A stretch of 64,000 nucleotides of DNA, taken from Xanthomonas theicola (lineage in GTDB: Bacteria > Pseudomonadota > Gammaproteobacteria > Xanthomonadales > Xanthomonadaceae). Where the stretch lies: contig NZ_CP049017.1 in assembly GCF_014236795.1 (NCBI RefSeq), forward strand, positions 660,001 to 724,000, given 5' to 3'. A program made the translations under genes and the position numbers. Each line of letters starts with the position of its first letter. Positions within the stretch are counted from its first letter, which is position 1. Positions 35,347 to 45,533 of the stretch are shown here, piece after piece. The notes beneath the pieces are model-generated. The model made no database searches, was not told the DNA's origin, and worked only from the letters and a program-made list of their open reading frames with translations.

Positions 35347-36489
35347 AAGCGGCGCGCCGCTGCCGCCAGCCGCCGCTTCGCGCTGCAGCACGTACCCGCC
35401 GATGTCGTCGCGGCGGCGCACGTAGCTCAGCCAGCCGCAGGCCGGCGGCAGCGCCGGGCTGTGCGCGATCCTCACTGCACGATGTCGCCGCGCTGCGCGG
35501 CCAGCGCCACCCGGCCGGCCGGTCGCCATCAGCGTGCTGTGGTAGGCCAGGTGGCATTCGTGGCCGCGCGCCTGGCCGCTGCCGAAGTAGGGCGGCGACT
35601 CGCTCATCGGCACGGTCGCTTCGGCCTTCGGCAGCACCGCGGGGGCGAAGATGTCGGTGAGCGCGCGCAGCGCCTGCAGGATGGTGTGCGCTTCGGGCTG
35701 GTTCATGCACGCGGTGCCGGTGCGCTTCCACAGGTAGGCGGTGGAATCCAAGCGGAACACCTCCACGCCGAGGTTGGCCAGGTGCAGCAGCGCCAGCGCC
35801 ATCTCGCCGAGACCGACGGGTTGCTCCAGTCCAGGTTCCACTGATACGGGTAGAACGTGGTCCACAGTCAGGCCCCGGTGTCGTCGTTCCAGATGAAATT
35901 GCCGGGTGCGGTGTGCGGGAACACGTCGCCCAGGGTGCGCTCGTAGCGGTCGGGTGCGCTGCGCTCGGCGAAGTGGTGGTAGTAATCCAGGTAGCGCATA
36001 TCGCCGCGTTTGGCGGCCAGTGCCCAGGGATGGTCGTCGACGGTGTGATTGAGGATGAAGTCGGCGCACAGGCTGATGCCGGCAGCGCGCAGGCGCGTGG
36101 TCAACGCAGCCAACTGGGCGTTGTCGCCGAGCCGTGGCTGGACCTGGCCGTAGTCGCTGACCGCGAAGCGGCCGTCGTTGTCGCCGGCGCGCGCAGGAAC
36201 GGCAGCAGATGCAGATAGCGCACGCCCAGTTCCTGCAGATGCGGCACGCGCTCGCCCACGCCGGCCAGGGTGCCGGCGAAGCGGTCGACATAGGTGCTGT
36301 AGCCGAGCATGGCCGGCGCGGCGAACCAATCGGGGCGCGCGCGGCGTCGAGCCGGCGCAAGTCGGCAGGGCGTACGTTGGCGACGGCGGCGAGCTGCGCC
36401 AGCCATTGCGCGAAGTCGGGGTGGTCGGCGTACAGCTGCTGCAGCGGCGCCAGCAAGTACATGCCATGCCGCTGCGAGCGCGGCAGCAC
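35310..36489 (-). pseudogene. Amylosucrase pseudogene (suxB-type), frameshifted and C-terminally deleted
   Basis: Fragments in several minus-strand frames follow amylosucrase (GH13) in order: [60 protein letters not shown] then a stop, WTTFYPYQWNLDWSN, FRLDSTAYLWKR with the nucleophile Asp, and a DDIGGYVLQRE loop. Sequence after that, roughly the last third, is missing. At least three frame changes and one nonsense codon make it non-functional. It would have split sucrose into glucan and fructose. It begins 17 bp after the adjacent TonB receptor gene, as in the Xanthomonas sux locus. Confidence 0.85.
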
Positions 36490-36506
36490 CGCGGCGGCGG
36501 CGCTGG

Positions 36507-38955
36507 TCAGAAGTCGTAGCGCAAGCCGATGCTGGAGGTGCGGCCGGCGATCGAGCGCGCTCGGATCACGCCGGAGGATGCGTCGGCGATCGATGCTTCC
36601 TCGGCCTCGGTCAGGCCGAACGCGTCGAACAGATTGTTGACGTTGAGCGAGACCGTCAACGCGTCGCTGAGACGATAGTTGGCGAACAAGTTGACCTGGG
36701 TGTAGCCGGGCATCTTCAGCTGGTCGCTGTCCTGGGTGTAGGCTGCGCTGATACCGATCGCGTTGACCCCGAGTTCATAGCGCTCGCCGCGGTAGCTGGG
36801 GGTCAGCTGCCAAATGAAGCGGGCCTGGCGGCGCGGGGTGTAGCCGGCGTTGGCGGGCGCGATCCGGTCCTTGTCGATGGTCGCGCCGGTCCAGGTCGCA
36901 CCGCCGCTGAGGCCGAAGCCGCCGCTGCGATAGGACGCCTCCAGTTCCAGGCCATGCGCCTTGTAGGTACGGTCGAAGAAGCGCTGGCTGGTGGCCTCGT
37001 AGTTCTGTTCGGCGGTGCGCGCGGCGAAGGCGGTGGCGAATACGCTCAGGCCGCCGCGACGCCACTTCAGGCCGCCCTCGAGCTGCTTGACGAAGTTCAC
37101 GGCTTCGTCGGAGGACACGAGCCGTCGTCGCGGACCACGCCGAACAGCAGGCGGTCGGCGTTGGCGCGCGCGCCGCGGCTGTAGCGTGCGAATGCGGCCA
37201 GATCGTCGTCGAGCAGGTAGCTGGCGCCGAACGAATAGGACACGGAGTTCCAGTCGTAGCGCACCGGCTTGCGGTTGGCGTAGTCGATGGTCGCCACGCT
37301 GCGTTCCGGCGCCTGGATCGCGCCGTCGCCATCGACATCGAGGTCGCTGACCAGTGCGCCCCCAGGGGTCTTGCCGCGCGCGCGACCCATGTCGTAGCGC
37401 AGGCTGCCGTCCACGCTCAGTGGACCCTGCTCCCAGCTCAGCGCCAGATACGGCGCGTTGATGTCGTAGCGCACGTCGTAGTGGCGGGTGGTGTCCAGGC
37501 CCCAGTAGGGCACGCCGTAGGCGTACAGGCCGTCCTGCGAGCGCAGGCTGCCGTCGGCGGCGACCACGTCCAGCAGCCGCGAGCGGTGCGCCAGCGATTG
37601 CACGCACGCGTTCCAGGTCCAGTCCACGTCGATGGTCTGCCGCGAGGTGTACCAGCCGGCCTTGAGGGTCAGGTTGCCGTCATCGCCGCTGCCGAACTCT
37701 CGCGCCAGGCTCAGGTCGTTGACCGCATTGCCCAGGTCGTTGAGATGCACGTTGAACAGGTGCGTGCGCAGCGCCTGCCCGGTGTATGCCTGGCCCGCGG
37801 CGGGGCCGTCGGCATAACGCAGGCCGGCGCCGCTGCCGCCGATGGAACCGGCCAGCGCGGCGGCATCGGCGACCTGCGCTGGGAATGGCGAGACGAAGCG
37901 GCCGGAGGTGTCGGCGATGCGGAACTTGTCGCTGATGGTCCAGCCGCCACCGAGATCGAACTGGGCCTTGGCGCCGAACGCGCGCGAGAGCGGATGCATG
38001 CCGTCGCCCAGCTCCACCCGCGAGCGCCGGCTGCCGCCGTCGAGGCTGGCGCTGCTGCGGAAGTACGGGCTGTACAGGGTGTCGGTGCCAGGATCGAAAC
38101 CATCGATGCTGCCGAAACGCGGCGAGCCGTCGCTGCCGCTAACGCGGGTGGGCGCCGGCAGATAGCCGGCGGCACGGTCGTTGAGGTACTTGGCGTACAC
38201 GCGCACGTAGCCGTTGTCGAACAGCCGGGTCAGGTTGGCCTTGAGCTGGCCGCCCCTGTCGCTGGTATAGCCGGCATCGCGCACGCCGTCGCCGCGGCGA
38301 TAGAAGCCACCGACGTTGAACTGCCAGCGGTCGGCGAACGGCGCGCCGTAGTCGAAGTCCAGGCGCGTGTTGTCGTAGCCGCCGAGGCCGCGGGTGAGGC
38401 CGACGCTGCCGCCGGCGTTGTCGCCGGTTTGATGATGCCACCGGGCGAGTTGCTGGCGAAGGTGGAGGCCGAGCCGCCGCGGATCGCCTCGATGCGCTCC
38501 AGGCTGTAGTCCGCGCGCAGGAAGATGTCGGCATTGCCGAAGGCGATGTCGCCGAATTCCAGGACCGGCAGCCCGTCTTCCTGCAACTGCAGGAACTTGG
38601 CGCCGCCGGAAGCCACCGGCAGGCCGCGCACCGCGATGTTGGCGTTGCCTTCGCCGCCGCTGGATTCGGAGCGGATGCCGGGGATGTTGCGGAAGATCTC
38701 CGCGGTCGAGCGCGGCGCCGATTGCGCGATCGCTTCGGCGCCGACGGTGCTGACCGACATGCTGGACGCGAGCTTGCGCTTGGCGGTGGCGGTGCCGGTC
38801 ACGAACACCGAATCCAGGCTGACCACGTCGCCTTGCGCGGCACCAGGCTGGGCGGCAGGCACGGCCGCGTCCTGGGCGAAGGCGGCCGGGGCGGCCAGTG
38901 CCGCGGCGACGGCCCAGGCCAGGGTATGCAGGCGGATGGGAAGGGGGGCATCGCT
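36507..38955 (-). pseudogene. TonB-dependent receptor pseudogene (suxA-type)
   Basis: Three minus-strand frames together encode one receptor: signal peptide (RLHTLAWAVAAALAAPAAFA) and plug (IAVRGLPVASGGAKFLQLQ, SNSPGGIIK) in the first, most of the barrel in the second after a frameshift near 38430, and the last 190 residues ending SSIGLRYDF in the third after a frameshift near 37115. No in-frame ATG precedes the signal peptide; the nearest ATG is one frame off across a C6 run. With the amylosucrase remnant and the MFS/LacI neighbours it fits the sucrose receptor of the sux locus. Sequencing error at so many sites is unlikely but not excluded. Confidence 0.85.
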
Positions 38956-39085
38956 CTCTCTTTACTCCCGAAGCGAAGGGTGACGCGGGTAGGGCCTGCA
39001 CGCGGCGCACGACGCTGTGGACCCGCACTTCGCCCATGCCGGACAGGCGGTGGGATGGCGCAGTAATACGGCCTTCTACAATAGA

Positions 39086-39113
39086 TTGCAATTTGCGATG
39101 TGGCAAATTGCAA
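39086..39113. promoter_or_regulatory. 11-bp perfect inverted repeat upstream of the suxA-type gene
   Basis: Arms TTGCAATTTGC and GCAAATTGCAA with a 6-bp spacer, in the gap between divergent receptor and transporter genes. Size and symmetry fit an operator for a dimeric regulator, possibly the LacI-type protein encoded at 40670-41701. Just downstream (39119-39163) is an imperfect tandem repeat with unit ACAATAGTCYGACG. Confidence 0.6.
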
Positions 39114-39207
39114 CAACATCGACAATAGTCCGACGCCAGTCCAACAATAGTCTGACGATAGTCATGGAATGAAATTGCCTGGACCTTGGGTCATAGTCAA
39201 CTCAATG

Positions 39208-39223
39208 TTGCAAACGATTGCAT
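39208..39223. promoter_or_regulatory. LacI-family operator candidate upstream of the MFS transporter gene
   Basis: TTGCAAACGATTGCAT has the TGCAA/TTGCA half-sites and central CG pair typical of LacI/GalR/ScrR operators. It lies about 85 bp before the transporter start. Confidence 0.65.
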
Positions 39224-39306
39224 TGCTCGGAACATTCGCTCTGCCGCCGTGGCGCGGGGCCCGCAGCGTCCTTGGCTTCCTGTCAGGCCGATGCTCATGC
39301 AGGCCG

Positions 39307-40620
39307 ATGCCCACGCGCCCCGATCGCCCCTTGCTTCCGTTGCCGCGCGTGCTGGCGCTCAACGCCGGCTTCTTCGGCGTGCAGTACAGCTTCGGCCTGC
39401 AGCAGAGCAACATGAGCCCGATCTACAACGACCTGGGCGCCGATCACGCCAGCCTGCCGTATCTGTGGCTGGCCGGCCCGATTACAGGGCTGGTGCTGCA
39501 GCCGGTGGTCGGCGCGCTGAGCGACCGCACCGTCACCCGTTGGGGCCGGCGCATGCCGTACATGGTGGTCGGCGCGCTGGTGTGCAGCCTGTGCCTGCTG
39601 CTGATGCCCTTCAGCTTGGCGCTATGGATGGCGGTGAGCCTGCTGTGGATGCTGGACGTGGCCAACAACGTGGCGATGGAACCTTATCGCGCGCTGGGCT
39701 ATCTCACCCAGAGCGCGTTCAGCGGCCTGGGCCAGACCCTGACCTACGTCACCCCGCCGCTGCTGGTGTGGGTGGGCATGAACCAGGACGCGGCCAACGC
39801 GCACCGCATTCCCTACGTCACCATTGCCGCGTTCGCGATCGGTGCGGGCTTTTCCGCCGCCTCGATCCTGCTCACCGCGCGCAGCGTGCACGAGCCGGCG
39901 CTGCCGCCGGCGCAACTGGAACGCCTGCGCGGCGCCGCGGCCGGCCCGCTGGCGACGCTGCGCGAGATCGTCGATGCGGCGCGGCAGATGCCGCCGACGA
40001 TGCGACAGCTGGCGCCGGTGATGTTGTTCCAGTGGTATGCGATGTTCTGCTACTGGCAGCACATCGTGCTGTCGCTGTCGACCACGCTGTTCGGGACCAC
40101 CGCGGCGGACTCGCACGGGTTCAGCGAAGCCGGACTGGTCAACGGCCGGATCGGCGGCTTCTACAATTTCGTCGCGTTCGTCGCCGCGTTCGCGATGGTG
40201 CCGGTGGCGCGCCGTGTGGGCCCCAAGATCACGCACGCCGGGTGCCTGCTCGCCGCCGGCATCGGCATGTGCCTGCTGCCGGCGATCCACGACCGCTGGC
40301 TGCTGTTGTTGCCGATGATCGGCATCGGCCTGGCCTGGGCGAGCATGATGGGCAATTCGTACCTGATGCTGGCCGACAGCATCCCGCCCCAGCGCACCGG
40401 CGTGTACATGGGCCTGTTCAACCTGTTCATCGTGCTGCCGATGCTGATCCAGATCGTGACCTTGCCGCTGTACTTCGCGTCTTGGCTGCACGGCGACCCG
40501 CGCAACGTGATCCGCCTGGCGGGCGGGTTGATGCTGATGGCGGCGGTGGCGATGGTGTTCGTGAAGCTTGGGCGGGACTCGGGACCGGGGACTGGGGACT
40601 CGAAGAACGGAAGTCGGTAA
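39307..40620 (+). CDS. suxC: MFS sugar transporter (suxC-type)
   Basis: 437 residues with about 12 membrane segments. N-terminal [17 protein letters not shown] and [19 protein letters not shown], with the cytoplasmic RWGRRMPYM loop, match the GPH/sucrose-proton symporter-like group of the MFS. It is divergent from the receptor pseudogene and convergent with a LacI gene, the Xanthomonas sux arrangement, so sucrose is the likely substrate. ATG 39307 is chosen; an upstream in-frame start (39169) would put the operator inside the coding region. The last 10 residues are encoded by an intergenic repeat. Confidence 0.85.
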   Translation: MPTRPDRPLLPLPRVLALNAGFFGVQYSFGLQQSNMSPIYNDLGADHASLPYLWLAGPITGLVLQPVVGALSDRTVTRWGRRMPYMVVGALVCSLCLLLMPFSLALWMAVSLLWMLDVANNVAMEPYRALGYLTQSAFSGLGQTLTYVTPPLLVWVGMNQDAANAHRIPYVTIAAFAIGAGFSAASILLTARSVHEPALPPAQLERLRGAAAGPLATLREIVDAARQMPPTMRQLAPVMLFQWYAMFCYWQHIVLSLSTTLFGTTAADSHGFSEAGLVNGRIGGFYNFVAFVAAFAMVPVARRVGPKITHAGCLLAAGIGMCLLPAIHDRWLLLLPMIGIGLAWASMMGNSYLMLADSIPPQRTGVYMGLFNLFIVLPMLIQIVTLPLYFASWLHGDPRNVIRLAGGLMLMAAVAMVFVKLGRDSGPGTGDSKNGSR

Positions 40621-40668
40621 GGCTTCCGTTCGCGGCGCCGGGCTTTTCCAGGTCCCCAGTCCCGGCCT
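40575..40668. repeat. GGGACTCGGGAC-type palindromic repeat, copy 1
   Basis: Outer arms of the GGGACYGGGGAC/GTCCCCAGTCCC kind and an inner GAACGGAAG/CTTCCGTTC stem. It covers the end of suxC and the end of the convergent LacI gene. Related copies are at 42568-42660, 44011-44100 and 45415-45530. Confidence 0.75.
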
Positions 40669-40669
40669 C

Positions 40670-41701
40670 TCACGCCGAATCCCGCACCACCAGACTCACC
40701 GCCAGCTCCACCGACTGCAGCGGCTCCCCGGCGATCAGGCGCAGCACGCCGTCCACCAGCAGCGTCGCCGCCTGCGCCAGGTCCTGGCGCACGGTGGTCA
40801 GCGGCGGCTGGCTGTAGGCGGCCAGCGGGATGTCGTCGAAGCCGACCAGCGAGATGTCCTGCGGCACGCGGTGGCCGGCGTCGGTCAGCGCGCGGATCGC
40901 GCCCAGCGCGATCACGTCGGACACGGCGAACAGTGCATCCGGCGGATCGGATTTCTTCAGCATCGCCCGCGTCAGGCGGTAGGCGTCCTCGCTGAGGAAG
41001 TGGCTGCGTGCGTGCAGCCGCGGATCGAAGTCCAGGCCATGGCGTTCGAGCATGCGCCGGTAGCCGGCGAAACGCGGCGCCACTTCCGGCAACCGCTCGT
41101 CGCCGAGGAAGGCGATGCGCCGGCGGCCGATTTCGATCAGGTGCGCGGTGGCCAGCTCGCCACCGCGCAGGTTGTCGCTGCCCATGCTGACGTAGGCCTG
41201 GCCGTCGATGTGGCTGCCCCACACCACCATCGGCAGGCCGCTGCGCGCGGCCGCATCCAGCGCGGCGTGTTCGGAACTCTGCCCGAGCATGATCACGCCG
41301 TCGGCGCGGCTGCCGCGCGCCAGGTCTTCGACCCAGTGGTCCTGGTGCCGGTCCAGCTTGGACAGCAGCATGCTGTAGCCGCGCGCGGTCAAGGCGTCGG
41401 CGAGCAGCGCCAGCATGGTCATCATGAACGGGTCCGACAGCGGTTGCTCGTGCGTGTGCGTCAGCGGCACCGCCACGCAGACGATGTTGGAGCGCCGCGA
41501 GCGCAGGCTGCGCGCGACCGGATCGACGCGGTAGCCGGCCTCGCGCGCCAACTGTTTGATGTAGGCGCGGGTGCGCTCGGCGACCACCGGGTTGTCGGCC
41601 AGCGCGCGCGAGACGGTGGACTCGGACACGCCGGCCATGCGCGCGATATCGGCCATCTGCAGGCGCGCGCCGGGCGCGCGGCGGTCGGGTTTGTCGGGCA
41701 T
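40670..41701 (-). CDS. suxR: LacI-family transcriptional regulator (suxR-type)
   Basis: 343 residues. LacI HTH at 16-36 (MADIARMAGVSESTVSRAL) with hinge helix PVARSLRSRRSN, then a periplasmic-binding-protein-like effector domain (VVWGSHIDG, DALFAVSDVIALGAIRAL, VGFDDIPLAAYSQPPLTTV). It is convergent with suxC and near the operator candidates. By locus it should repress sucrose genes and respond to sucrose or a product. It appears intact although two target genes are broken. Confidence 0.88.
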   Translation of the reverse strand: MPDKPDRRAPGARLQMADIARMAGVSESTVSRALADNPVVAERTRAYIKQLAREAGYRVDPVARSLRSRRSNIVCVAVPLTHTHEQPLSDPFMMTMLALLADALTARGYSMLLSKLDRHQDHWVEDLARGSRADGVIMLGQSSEHAALDAAARSGLPMVVWGSHIDGQAYVSMGSDNLRGGELATAHLIEIGRRRIAFLGDERLPEVAPRFAGYRRMLERHGLDFDPRLHARSHFLSEDAYRLTRAMLKKSDPPDALFAVSDVIALGAIRALTDAGHRVPQDISLVGFDDIPLAAYSQPPLTTVRQDLAQAATLLVDGVLRLIAGEPLQSVELAVSLVVRDSA

Positions 41702-41801
41702 GCAGTGGCGGTGGGTGGCGCACGGAGCGGAATGCCAGTCTATGCCACCCGCCGCGGCGAGAATGTCTGCGCGCGTGGGCCGGCGGCGCGCGCGACAGGT
41801 C

Positions 41802-42542
41802 CTAGGCCATGTGCAGGCCGCCGTTGACCGCGTAGTCGGCGCCGGTGACGTAGGCGGCGTCGTCGGACGCCAGCCAGCCGCACAGCGCGGCCACTTCCTC
41901 GGGCTTGCCGAGCCGGCGCAGCGGCACCGAGGTGGCCAGGCGGTCGAGCACGTCCGGCGGGAAGCCGCTGATCGCCGCGCTGGCGATGTAGCCGGGCGAG
42001 ACGGTGTTGACGGTGACCCCGCGCGAGGCTACTTCCTGCGCCAGCGCGCGGCTGAAGCCGTGCATCGCGGCCTTGGCGGTGGCGTAGTTGATCTGCCCGA
42101 TCTGGCCCTTCTGCGCGCTGACCGCGCCGATGTTGACGATGCGTCCCCAGCCGCGCGTGGTCATGCCGTCCACCACCTGCTTGGTGATGTTGAACAGCGC
42201 GTTGAGGTTGCTGGCGATCACCGCCTGCCAGTCCTCGCGGCTCATCTGCCGGAACAGGGTGTCGCGGCTGCCGCCGGCGTTGTTGACCAGCACGTCGATC
42301 TCGCCGACCTCGGCCCTGACCTTGGCGAATGCGGCGACGGTGGAGTCCCAGTCGGTGGCGTTGCCTTCGGAGGCGATGAAGTCCAGGCCCAGCTCGCGCT
42401 GCTCGCGCAGCCACGCCGACTTGCGCGGCGAGTTGGGGCCGCAGCCGGCGACCACGGTATGTCCGTTGCGCGCCAGCTTCTGGCAGATCGCGGTGCCGAT
42501 GCTGCCCATGCCGCTGGTGACGTAGGCGATTCTTAGGGTCAT
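41802..42542 (-). CDS. phaB: Acetoacetyl-CoA reductase (PhaB-type SDR)
   Basis: 246 residues. Cofactor motif TSGMGSIG (9-16), NNAGGSRD (87-94), catalytic Y153 and K157 in NYATAK, and the PhaB-typical NALFNITKQVVDGM stretch with GWGRIVNI. It reduces acetoacetyl-CoA to (R)-3-hydroxybutyryl-CoA with NADPH for PHB synthesis. No PHB synthase or thiolase is adjacent. It lies downstream of the CitMHS gene on the same strand, separated by a palindromic repeat, so shared transcription is doubtful. Confidence 0.9.
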   Translation of the reverse strand: MTLRIAYVTSGMGSIGTAICQKLARNGHTVVAGCGPNSPRKSAWLREQRELGLDFIASEGNATDWDSTVAAFAKVRAEVGEIDVLVNNAGGSRDTLFRQMSREDWQAVIASNLNALFNITKQVVDGMTTRGWGRIVNIGAVSAQKGQIGQINYATAKAAMHGFSRALAQEVASRGVTVNTVSPGYIASAAISGFPPDVLDRLATSVPLRRLGKPEEVAALCGWLASDDAAYVTGADYAVNGGLHMA

Positions 42543-42567
42543 CTGGAGCCTCTGTGGGTTGGGAGGG

Positions 42568-42660
42568 CGGGACGGGGGACTCGGGACTGGAAAAACGGAA
42601 GTCGGTAGAGCCGCCGATCGCGGCGCTGCGCTTTTCCGGGTCCCGGGTCCCGAAGACTCA
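42568..42660. repeat. GGGACTCGGGAC-type palindromic repeat, copy 2
   Basis: GGACTCGGGACTGGAAAA pairs with TTTTCCGGGTCCCGGGTCC across a 45-bp centre that includes ACGGAAGTCGGTA, a string shared with copy 1. It lies between the phaB start and the CitMHS stop. Confidence 0.75.
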
Positions 42661-43983
42661 AGCAGCCAACGGATACAGGGCGAACAACAAACTTCCCCCC
42701 ATCAACAACAACGAAACCAGCACCGCCCACTTCAAGGTGAAGCGCTGGTGGTCGGCGAAATCGACCTTGGCCAGGCCGACCAGCAGGTAGGTGGACGGCA
42801 CCAGCGGGCTGAGCAGGTGCACCGGCTGCCCGGCCAGCGAGGCGCGGGCCATTTCCACCGGGGTGATGCCGTAGTGGCTGGCGGCCTCGGACAGGATCGG
42901 CAGCACGCCGAAGTAGAACGCGTCGTTGGACATGAAGAAAGTGAAGGGCATGCTGGCGATCGCGGTGATCGCCGCCAGGTACGGTCCCCACGCATCCGGG
43001 ATCACCGCCAGGAAGCTGCGCGACATGGCGTCGACCATGCCGGTATTGGACAGGATGCCGGTGAACACGCCGGCGGCGAAGATCAGCGACACCACCGACA
43101 GCACGTTGCCGGCATGGTTGACCAGGCGCCGGCGCTGCTCGGCCAGGTTCGGGTAGTTGATCAGCAGCGCCAGCGCGAAACCGATCATGAACAGCACCGG
43201 CATCGGCAGTACGCCGACCACCAGCGCCGCCATCAGCGCCAGGGTCAGTGCCAGGTTCACCCACAGCAGCTTCGGCCGCTTGATGTCCTCGGCGTCTTCC
43301 ACGGTCGGCAGCGCATCGCCGTCGTCGGCCACGCTGGCGTCCAACCAGGCGTCGCCCGGCAGCGCGGCGACGCCGAGCCGGCGCCGTTCCTGCATGCCCA
43401 GGTACCAGGCCAGCACCAGGATGCCGGCGATCGCCAGCGCCATCGCCGGCAGCAGCGGCACGAACACGTCGGCCGGATCCACGTGCAGTGCGGTGGCCGC
43501 GCGCGCGGTCGGTCCGCCCCACGGGGTCAGGTTCATCACCCCGCCGGCGAGGATGGTCACGCAGGTCAGGTTCAGCGCGTTCATGCCGATGCGGCGGTAC
43601 AGCGGCAGCATCGCCGACACGGTGATCATGTAGGTGGTGGAGCCGTCGCCGTCGAGCGAGATCAGCAAGGCCAGCACCGCGGTGCCGAGCACGATCTTCA
43701 TCGGGTCGCCCTTGACCAGGCGCAGGATGCGCCGCACCAGCGGGTCGAACAGGCCGGCGTCGATCATCACCCCGAAGTACAGGATCGCGAACATCAACAT
43801 CACGCCGGTCGGCGCGATCTTCTTGATCCCCTCCAGCATCATCTCGTTGATGCCGGTGCCGAAGCCGCCGGCCAGCGCGAACGCGATCGGCACGATGATC
43901 AAGGCGACCAGCGGCGACAGCCGCTTGCTCATGATCAGGTACATGAAGGTGATGACCATTCCGAAACCGAGCGCGGTCAGCAT
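42658..43983 (-). CDS. CitMHS-family citrate/metal-citrate transporter
   Basis: 441 residues, about 12 membrane segments. Family landmarks: GFGTGINEMMLEGIKKIAPTG, the buried SLDGDGSTTYMI motif, and NLTPWGGPTARA. CitMHS proteins import citrate complexed to Mg2+ or Ca2+ with protons. It lies 118 bp downstream of an OprO/P-type porin on the same strand, and the divergent RR-kinase-binding protein operon beyond the porin probably controls both. Confidence 0.92.
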   Translation of the reverse strand: MLTALGFGMVITFMYLIMSKRLSPLVALIIVPIAFALAGGFGTGINEMMLEGIKKIAPTGVMLMFAILYFGVMIDAGLFDPLVRRILRLVKGDPMKIVLGTAVLALLISLDGDGSTTYMITVSAMLPLYRRIGMNALNLTCVTILAGGVMNLTPWGGPTARAATALHVDPADVFVPLLPAMALAIAGILVLAWYLGMQERRRLGVAALPGDAWLDASVADDGDALPTVEDAEDIKRPKLLWVNLALTLALMAALVVGVLPMPVLFMIGFALALLINYPNLAEQRRRLVNHAGNVLSVVSLIFAAGVFTGILSNTGMVDAMSRSFLAVIPDAWGPYLAAITAIASMPFTFFMSNDAFYFGVLPILSEAASHYGITPVEMARASLAGQPVHLLSPLVPSTYLLVGLAKVDFADHQRFTLKWAVLVSLLLMGGSLLFALYPLAA

Positions 43984-44010
43984 GGGAGTTCCTTGGGTGG
44001 GGCGGAAAGG

Positions 44011-44100
44011 GGCGGGACTCGGGACCGGGGACCCGGAAAAGCGCAGTATTGCGATCTGAAGCGTTATCGGTTTCCGTTCTTCGGGTCCCGGGTCCCGCGA
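44011..44100. repeat. GGGACTCGGGAC-type palindromic repeat, copy 3
   Basis: CGGGACTCGGGACCGGGGAC at left pairs with the GGGTCCCGGGTCCCG at right. It sits between the CitMHS start and the porin stop. Confidence 0.75.
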
Positions 44101-44101
44101 T

Positions 44102-45301
44102 TCAAAAGTCGTACTGGAAGCGGCCGGTGATCGCGCGGGTGTGGTCCAGCGTGGTGCCGGCCAGGCGGTCGCGGTTGCGGCTGTCGATCAGGTTCAGCAT
44201 CAAGCGCATGTTCGGCTTGAGGTACCAGTTGCCGGCCAGCGTCCACGATGCGGTGGAGGCGTCGAGGAAATCCGCTTGGCCATCCAGGTGCTGCGTGCCC
44301 CACATGCGGTCGTAGCGCAGCGCCAGTTCGAACGCGCCGCGCGGGTTGTCGACCTGCTTGATGCGGGTGAAGCGCCCGGTCTTGCCGTCGTAGCGGCGCG
44401 ATTCGCCGGTCGCGAACCAGCTGATGAAGCCGTAGGCGGACAGCACCTGCGCGCGCTGCGCGCCGTCGTCGAACAGCCCGCCGCTGAACTCGCCCTGCCA
44501 CGACAGCGGGCCACGCACCTGCGCGTATTCCAACGACCACTTGTCCACGTCGGTATCGCGGCCGCCGGCGAAGCGCGCCAGGGTGATGCGGCTGTCGTCG
44601 GACAGATGCCCGGCCGGACGCGGGCGGATGCTCAGCGCCGGCGCGCCGTTGGCGCCGGGATGGTCGTAGCGCTCGTGCGCCAGCGACAGACCCAGGTGCA
44701 GCACGTCGCCGTCGCGCGCGCCCGGCGCCCAGGTGCCGCGGCCGCCGAACGCATCGCCCTTGATGTTGGACACGTCGATGCTTTCCAGGCTGTAGACGCT
44801 GGCGGCCCAGGTGTAGTCCTTGCCGGCCGCCTGCCACGACACCGCCTTGCGGTACAGCGGCGCCAGCGTGCTGGCCGCGCCGCTGCGTTCCAGGAACTGG
44901 CCGAAATTGGAACCGGTGCGGTCGTCCAGCGAGAAGTACTGCTTGAACTGGCCGACGCTCAGCGTGCCGGCGTCGAATTTGCGGGTCAGGTAGACGTCCT
45001 TGGCCTCGATGCCCTTGCCGTTGAAGTCCTCCTGCAACCCGGCGAAATCGCCTTCGACCTTGTAGCCGAAGCCGAAGAACTTGCCGGACACGTCGATCCA
45101 CAGCCGGCGGATCTCGGTGTCGTCGGGATTGGGCGTGCCGCGGTGGTCGTTGTCGAACTGGGCGACGTCCCAATGCAGGCGGCCGCCGATCTCGGCGGTG
45201 ACCGGGCGGTCGTCGTCGCCGTCGGCGGCGTGCGCCAGCGGGGGCAGGGACAGCAAGGTGCAGGCGCAAGCGCCGCACAGGCTCAATTTCTTCAGGTTCA
45301 C
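44102..45301 (-). CDS. OprO/OprP-type anion porin
   Basis: 399 residues. The start is GTG at 45301, preceded by GGAGGG, giving a signal peptide (MNLKKLSLCGACACTLLSLP, ending AHA). The mature part follows the phosphate-selective porin pattern: RRLWIDVSGKFFGFGYKVEGD, GQFKQYFSLDDRTGS, and a C-terminus RFQYDF ending in Phe. These trimeric porins pass anions. Next to a citrate carrier it probably admits citrate or related carboxylates and not phosphate (inference). Confidence 0.9.
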   Translation of the reverse strand: MNLKKLSLCGACACTLLSLPPLAHAADGDDDRPVTAEIGGRLHWDVAQFDNDHRGTPNPDDTEIRRLWIDVSGKFFGFGYKVEGDFAGLQEDFNGKGIEAKDVYLTRKFDAGTLSVGQFKQYFSLDDRTGSNFGQFLERSGAASTLAPLYRKAVSWQAAGKDYTWAASVYSLESIDVSNIKGDAFGGRGTWAPGARDGDVLHLGLSLAHERYDHPGANGAPALSIRPRPAGHLSDDSRITLARFAGGRDTDVDKWSLEYAQVRGPLSWQGEFSGGLFDDGAQRAQVLSAYGFISWFATGESRRYDGKTGRFTRIKQVDNPRGAFELALRYDRMWGTQHLDGQADFLDASTASWTLAGNWYLKPNMRLMLNLIDSRNRDRLAGTTLDHTRAITGRFQYDF

Positions 45302-45414
45302 GTACCCTCCCAGGTGCGCGCAGCGCGTCGATGAGTCGGTCGCCCGCAACGGAAGGCGCAGGCCAGCGTGGCTGCAGCCTAGTGCGGCATAGCTGTCATC
45401 GACCTGTCGGTGGG

Positions 45415-45530
45415 GAGCCGGGAAGGGAGAGTCGGGAATGGGCAATAGGAGAAGAGCGCCGCTCTCCGGATGCGCTAGGCTTTGGCGATTGCTCTTACCA
45501 TTGCCGATTCTCCATTCCCGATTCCCGGCC
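45415..45530. repeat. GGGAATCGGGAATG-type palindromic repeat, copy 4
   Basis: A diverged relative of copies 1-3: GAGTCGGGAATGGGCAAT pairs with the CATTGCCGATTCTCCATTCCC side. It occupies most of the gap between the divergent porin and response-regulator genes, so promoters there must lie close to or within it. Confidence 0.7.
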
Positions 45531-45533
45531 CCA

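Noticed and set aside
39169..39306. Upstream start for the MFS transporter at 39169
   Set aside because: It would translate through the operator-like palindrome and add a non-family N-terminus; ATG 39307 matches the family.
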